In this document: piece by piece, positions 50,016-53,668 of the stretch
How positions within the stretch are numbered: the first letter of the stretch is position 1
Layout: the number at the start of each line of letters is the position of its first letter
NCBI GenBank assembly: GCA_016287865.1
Contig: JAEEXP010000006.1
Coordinates: 1 to 53,668, forward strand
Direction: 5' to 3'
Source: Caryophanales bacterium
GTDB lineage: Bacteria > Bacillota_I > Bacilli_A > Izemoplasmatales > UBA1188
Length of the DNA stretch: 53,668 bases
Notes under the pieces: model-generated
What the model saw: the letters and a program-made list of their open reading frames with translations, nothing else
What the model was told of the DNA's origin: nothing
The model's database searches: none
Made by a program: the position numbers and the translations under genes

Positions 50016-51452
50016 ATGAAAAAATTCAGATTATGTTTATCATTAATCTTAGCTTTTGTAGCAGTTTTTACACTCGTTGGTTGTAAAAAAGTTAATAAAG
50101 CTAACTTCATAGTTCCTGAAGGTGGCTATGACGGATCAGAAGTAACTATTACTTTCTATCACACAATGTCAGCAACTACTCTTCAACCAGTTCTCGAAAC
50201 TTATATCGCAGAATTCAACAAGATTTATCCAAACATTCACGTTAACCACAAATCAATCGGTGGATATGATGATGTAAGAGATCAAATCCAAAAAGAAATT
50301 TCAGTAGATGGTCAACCAAATATTGCATACTGCTATCCTGACCATGTTGCTCTTTATAACTTAGCTAACGCTGTAGTACAACTTGATGACCTCATCGATT
50401 CTAAAGAATCAGATGGTAATGGCGGTCAACTCGGTCTCAGCAAAGAACAAAAGGCTGACTTCATTGAAGGTTACTACACTGAAGGTCAACAATTCGGTGA
50501 CGGCTTCATGTACACTATGCCTTTCTCTAAATCTACTGAAGTTTTATACTACAATAAGACTTACTTCACAGCTAATAACATCGCTGTTCCAACTCATTGG
50601 TTCTCAACAGACGCTAATGATACAACTTCTATGGAATATGTTGTTAAGAGAATTAAACAATTAGACGCTCAAGCAACTCCACTCGGTGTTGACTCTGAAG
50701 CTAACTGGTTCATCACTATGTGTGAACAATATCATTCTCCATATACTTCAGCTAAAGAAGGAGAAGATCATTTCCAATTCAACAACGACCAAAACAAACA
50801 ATTTGTTAAGGCATTCCGTGAATGGCATCAAGCTGGCCTCGTAACAACTCAACAAATCTATGGTTCTTATACTTCAGGTTTATTCGTTGAAACTGACGCT
50901 ACTAAAGCTCACTCTTATATGTCAATTGGTTCATCAGCAGGTGCAACTCACCAAAGACCAAAAGCTGATGCAAATGGAAACTATCCATTCGAAGTAGGAA
51001 TTGCATCAATTCCACAAATCAATGTAAATGATCCAAAAGTTATCTCTCAAGGACCATCTGTATGTATCTTCAATAAGGCTAACGCTCAAGAAGTAGTAGC
51101 ATCTTGGTTATTCGTTAAGTTCTTAACTACATCTGTAGCATTCCAAGCTGAATTCTCTATGGCTTCTGGTTATGTTCCAGTAATCAAATCTGTAGCTAGC
51201 AATGATGTTTATGCAGCATTCTTAGCTAAGGCTGACGGTGGAAATAACGTTGCAGCTCTCTCTGCTAAGATTTGTCTTGAACAAGCTAATGCATACTATA
51301 CTTCTCCAGCTTTCAATGGTTCTTCTACAGCTCGTGACCAAGTTGGTGCTTTAATGCAAAAAGTATTAGTAGAACAAACAGCTGACGTTGACGCAATGAT
51401 CGCTAAAGCATTCGCTGATGCTATCGATGAATGTGAATACAACGTTGGATAA
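50016..51452 (+). CDS. ABC importer substrate-binding lipoprotein (family 1-like)
   Basis: Lipobox FTLVGCKK; VTITFYHTMS, PNIAYCYPDHVALY, MPFSKSTEVLYYNKTYF. Confidence 0.9.
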   Translation: MKKFRLCLSLILAFVAVFTLVGCKKVNKANFIVPEGGYDGSEVTITFYHTMSATTLQPVLETYIAEFNKIYPNIHVNHKSIGGYDDVRDQIQKEISVDGQPNIAYCYPDHVALYNLANAVVQLDDLIDSKESDGNGGQLGLSKEQKADFIEGYYTEGQQFGDGFMYTMPFSKSTEVLYYNKTYFTANNIAVPTHWFSTDANDTTSMEYVVKRIKQLDAQATPLGVDSEANWFITMCEQYHSPYTSAKEGEDHFQFNNDQNKQFVKAFREWHQAGLVTTQQIYGSYTSGLFVETDATKAHSYMSIGSSAGATHQRPKADANGNYPFEVGIASIPQINVNDPKVISQGPSVCIFNKANAQEVVASWLFVKFLTTSVAFQAEFSMASGYVPVIKSVASNDVYAAFLAKADGGNNVAALSAKICLEQANAYYTSPAFNGSSTARDQVGALMQKVLVEQTADVDAMIAKAFADAIDECEYNVG

Positions 51453-51505
51453 AATTTAAACAACAAAAACATTTAATTATTTAAAAGAAAGAAAATATTA
51501 AGATT

Positions 51506-52879
51506 ATGAAAAAATTCCTCAAGATATTTTCTGTAGTATTATCAGTTTTAGTAGCTCTTACACTCATTACTGGGTGTAAGACTACTAAGAAGACCACTAC
51601 AGAATTTAAAGAAGTTGACTATGTTAGTAATTTGAAGTTAGACATGACTACAAATACTAAGAAAGCAACCGCAACAGTAGACCATTATGTAGATGGTGAC
51701 ACAACTCATTTCTTCATTGAATCAGGTAAGATTGAAGATGATTATTTAAAGGCAAGATATCTTGCAATTAATACTCCTGAATCAACTGGTCAAGTAGAAG
51801 AATGGGGTAAAAAAGCATCTAACTTTACTAAATCTAAATTACAAAATGCTGTTTCTATCATTGTTGAATCTGATGACGATAAATGGAACAAAGACTCAAC
51901 TAGTAGTGGAAGAATTCTTGTATGGGTTTGGTATAAGACAGATGAAAATAGTGACTATAGAAACTTAAATCTTGAAATTCTTCAAAATGGTTTAGCACTT
52001 GCATCTAATACTGGTAAGAACAGATACGGAGAAACATGTGTTGCTGCACTTAGCCAAGCACAAACACTTAAGCTAAACGTTTATTCTGGAGAAAAAGACC
52101 CAGATTTCTATTATGGCGAAGCTCAAAACGTATCACTCAAAGAACTCAGAACTAACCCTCAAAAGTATGTATTAACTAATGTTGCATTTGAAGCTAATGT
52201 TACAAGACGTTATGGAGATGCAATTTATGTTGAAGATATCGATGAGGAAAGTGGATATATGTTCGGTATGTATGTATATCTAGGTTATGCACTATCTGGT
52301 GCAGGTCTTGAAATCGTTACACCTGGTAATAGAGTACTCTTTGTTGGTAGTTTCCAATATTATGAAACAGGAGGCAACTATCAATTAACTAACCTCAAAT
52401 ACCAAATAATGAGACCAAATGATCCATCTAATATTAGATTAATTAGTACTGGACATGAACCTGCATATACTTTAACTACTATTGAACAATTAAAATCAAA
52501 GGTTTCATTAGAATTAACACAAATTAATCCTGAAACAAAAGAAGAAACAAAAGTTACAAAGCAATTTGATTATGCTGAAATTGCTCTTGCAACATCTGTT
52601 TCATTAAAGAATCTAGCAGTAACAAGCATATATACAACAACTAAAGAAGATTCATCTTCTAAAGGCGCTATGACAATCACTGTAACAGTTGGTAATCAAA
52701 CATTTGATATTAGAACTACTGTTTTATATGATGAAAATGGTGCAGTTGTAACTGCCGATAGATTCGAAGGTAAGCACATTAATGTTAAAGGTCTTGTAGA
52801 ATACTTCAAGAGCTCTAACGATTCTGGAACTTACCAAATTAAAGTTCTAGCTTTAAACGATATTGAAATTTTAGATTAG
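51506..52879 (+). CDS. Lipoprotein with thermonuclease (SNase)-like domain and C-terminal OB-fold-like region
   Basis: Lipobox LTLITGCK; ATVDHYVDGDTTHFF...KARYLAINTPES...WGKKASNFTKSKL...VESDDDKWNKDSTSSGRILVWVWY...NLEILQNGLA. Confidence 0.82.
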   Translation: MKKFLKIFSVVLSVLVALTLITGCKTTKKTTTEFKEVDYVSNLKLDMTTNTKKATATVDHYVDGDTTHFFIESGKIEDDYLKARYLAINTPESTGQVEEWGKKASNFTKSKLQNAVSIIVESDDDKWNKDSTSSGRILVWVWYKTDENSDYRNLNLEILQNGLALASNTGKNRYGETCVAALSQAQTLKLNVYSGEKDPDFYYGEAQNVSLKELRTNPQKYVLTNVAFEANVTRRYGDAIYVEDIDEESGYMFGMYVYLGYALSGAGLEIVTPGNRVLFVGSFQYYETGGNYQLTNLKYQIMRPNDPSNIRLISTGHEPAYTLTTIEQLKSKVSLELTQINPETKEETKVTKQFDYAEIALATSVSLKNLAVTSIYTTTKEDSSSKGAMTITVTVGNQTFDIRTTVLYDENGAVVTADRFEGKHINVKGLVEYFKSSNDSGTYQIKVLALNDIEILD

Positions 52880-52917
52880 TTAAAAAAACTATTTATAAAT
52901 AATTTAAAGGAGAAAAA

Positions 52918-53668
52918 ATGAAAAAAGGTTTTAAAAGCTTATTAAGCTTAATCCTTGTATTCGTGTCTGCTTTAGTAATTGTTGGCTGTAAAAAGACAAC
53001 AGTTGTAGACGACACAAACGAAGTTTTAGGTAAGGCTGCTTCTTATGTATTCGGTTTATACAAAGATACAGTTGGTACTAAAACTGACAGCTTTGAAGTA
53101 TTAAACGCTGTTAAAATCGGTGATAAGAAAGTTACATTAACTTGGGCTTTAACTGTTACTGATGAAAACAATAATGTTATTGAAAATTCTGAAGCTGTTA
53201 CTTTAACTAAGAAAGACGAAGCTGAATCAACAGTATATGTTGGTTTCTATGATGGTAAAGTTACATCTAAGATTCTATTCACTCTTGCTCCATCTCTAAC
53301 ATATAAAGAAACAACTAAGACATTAGTTGAACTCGAAGGTGAAGATGGCGCTACTAAGGGTGTATTCAAATATTCAGTTGATCCAATGGTACTCGGTAAT
53401 AGAACTGCTTGGGATGCACTTGCAAATGACAAGACTACTTCAATCAATATTAAGGGTACTGTTCTTGGCGTTCTTCAAGATGGTTCTTCTAAAGGTTCAT
53501 TCTATGTTCAAGACGAAGAAGGTTTCGGTTACTATGCATATAAACCTGCTAACGCTGTAACAAGTGCTGGTAATTTCAATGTTAAAGCCTGTGATATCGT
53601 TATCGTTTCTGTTACGAGATCAGACTACAATGGAGAACGAGAATTCAAACAATCTTGTACATTCAAAG
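52918..53668 (+). CDS. Lipoprotein with OB-fold-like segment, truncated by window end
   Basis: MKKGFKSLLSLILVFVSALVIVGCKK...SINIKGTVLGVLQDGSSKGSFYVQDEEGFGYYAY; open at 53668. Confidence 0.8.
   Translation, partial: MKKGFKSLLSLILVFVSALVIVGCKKTTVVDDTNEVLGKAASYVFGLYKDTVGTKTDSFEVLNAVKIGDKKVTLTWALTVTDENNNVIENSEAVTLTKKDEAESTVYVGFYDGKVTSKILFTLAPSLTYKETTKTLVELEGEDGATKGVFKYSVDPMVLGNRTAWDALANDKTTSINIKGTVLGVLQDGSSKGSFYVQDEEGFGYYAYKPANAVTSAGNFNVKACDIVIVSVTRSDYNGEREFKQSCTFK

Overview
AT-rich chromosomal window from an oriC-proximal region of a Bacilli/Mollicutes-like bacterium (lineage inferred only from gene order, codon style and RNA type). It opens with the end of a yaaA-like S4 protein, then recF-gyrB-gyrA-serS. 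It also carries mnmG-rsmG, mnmE, dnaX-ybaB-recR, tadA with an adjacent small SRP RNA, a 12-gene tRNA array, an isolated tRNA-Ser(CGA), a YfhO/GT2/GtrA-type glycosylation cluster, a two-component system, a PadR-DUF1700-DUF4097 operon, mscS and mscL, an orphan hypB-like GTPase, an ABC-2 exporter, and a sugar-type ABC importer followed by lipoproteins, one with an SNase-like domain. Observations most worth checking: (1) TGA is almost unused (1 of about 55 stops, with a TAA five codons behind it, and no sense TGA); (2) a histidine kinase is split by one in-frame TAG in its sensor domain; (3) an SHMT-like protein between ksgA and dus has lost the PLP lysine and other catalytic residues; (4) the SRP RNA lacks a GNRA apical loop; (5) an ABC importer/SNase lipoprotein operon may be a nucleic-acid scavenging module; (6) an HTH protein carries a long decapeptide repeat domain. 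No CRISPR array, transposase, prophage or rRNA was recognised. All family calls are from reading sequence only; no searches were run.
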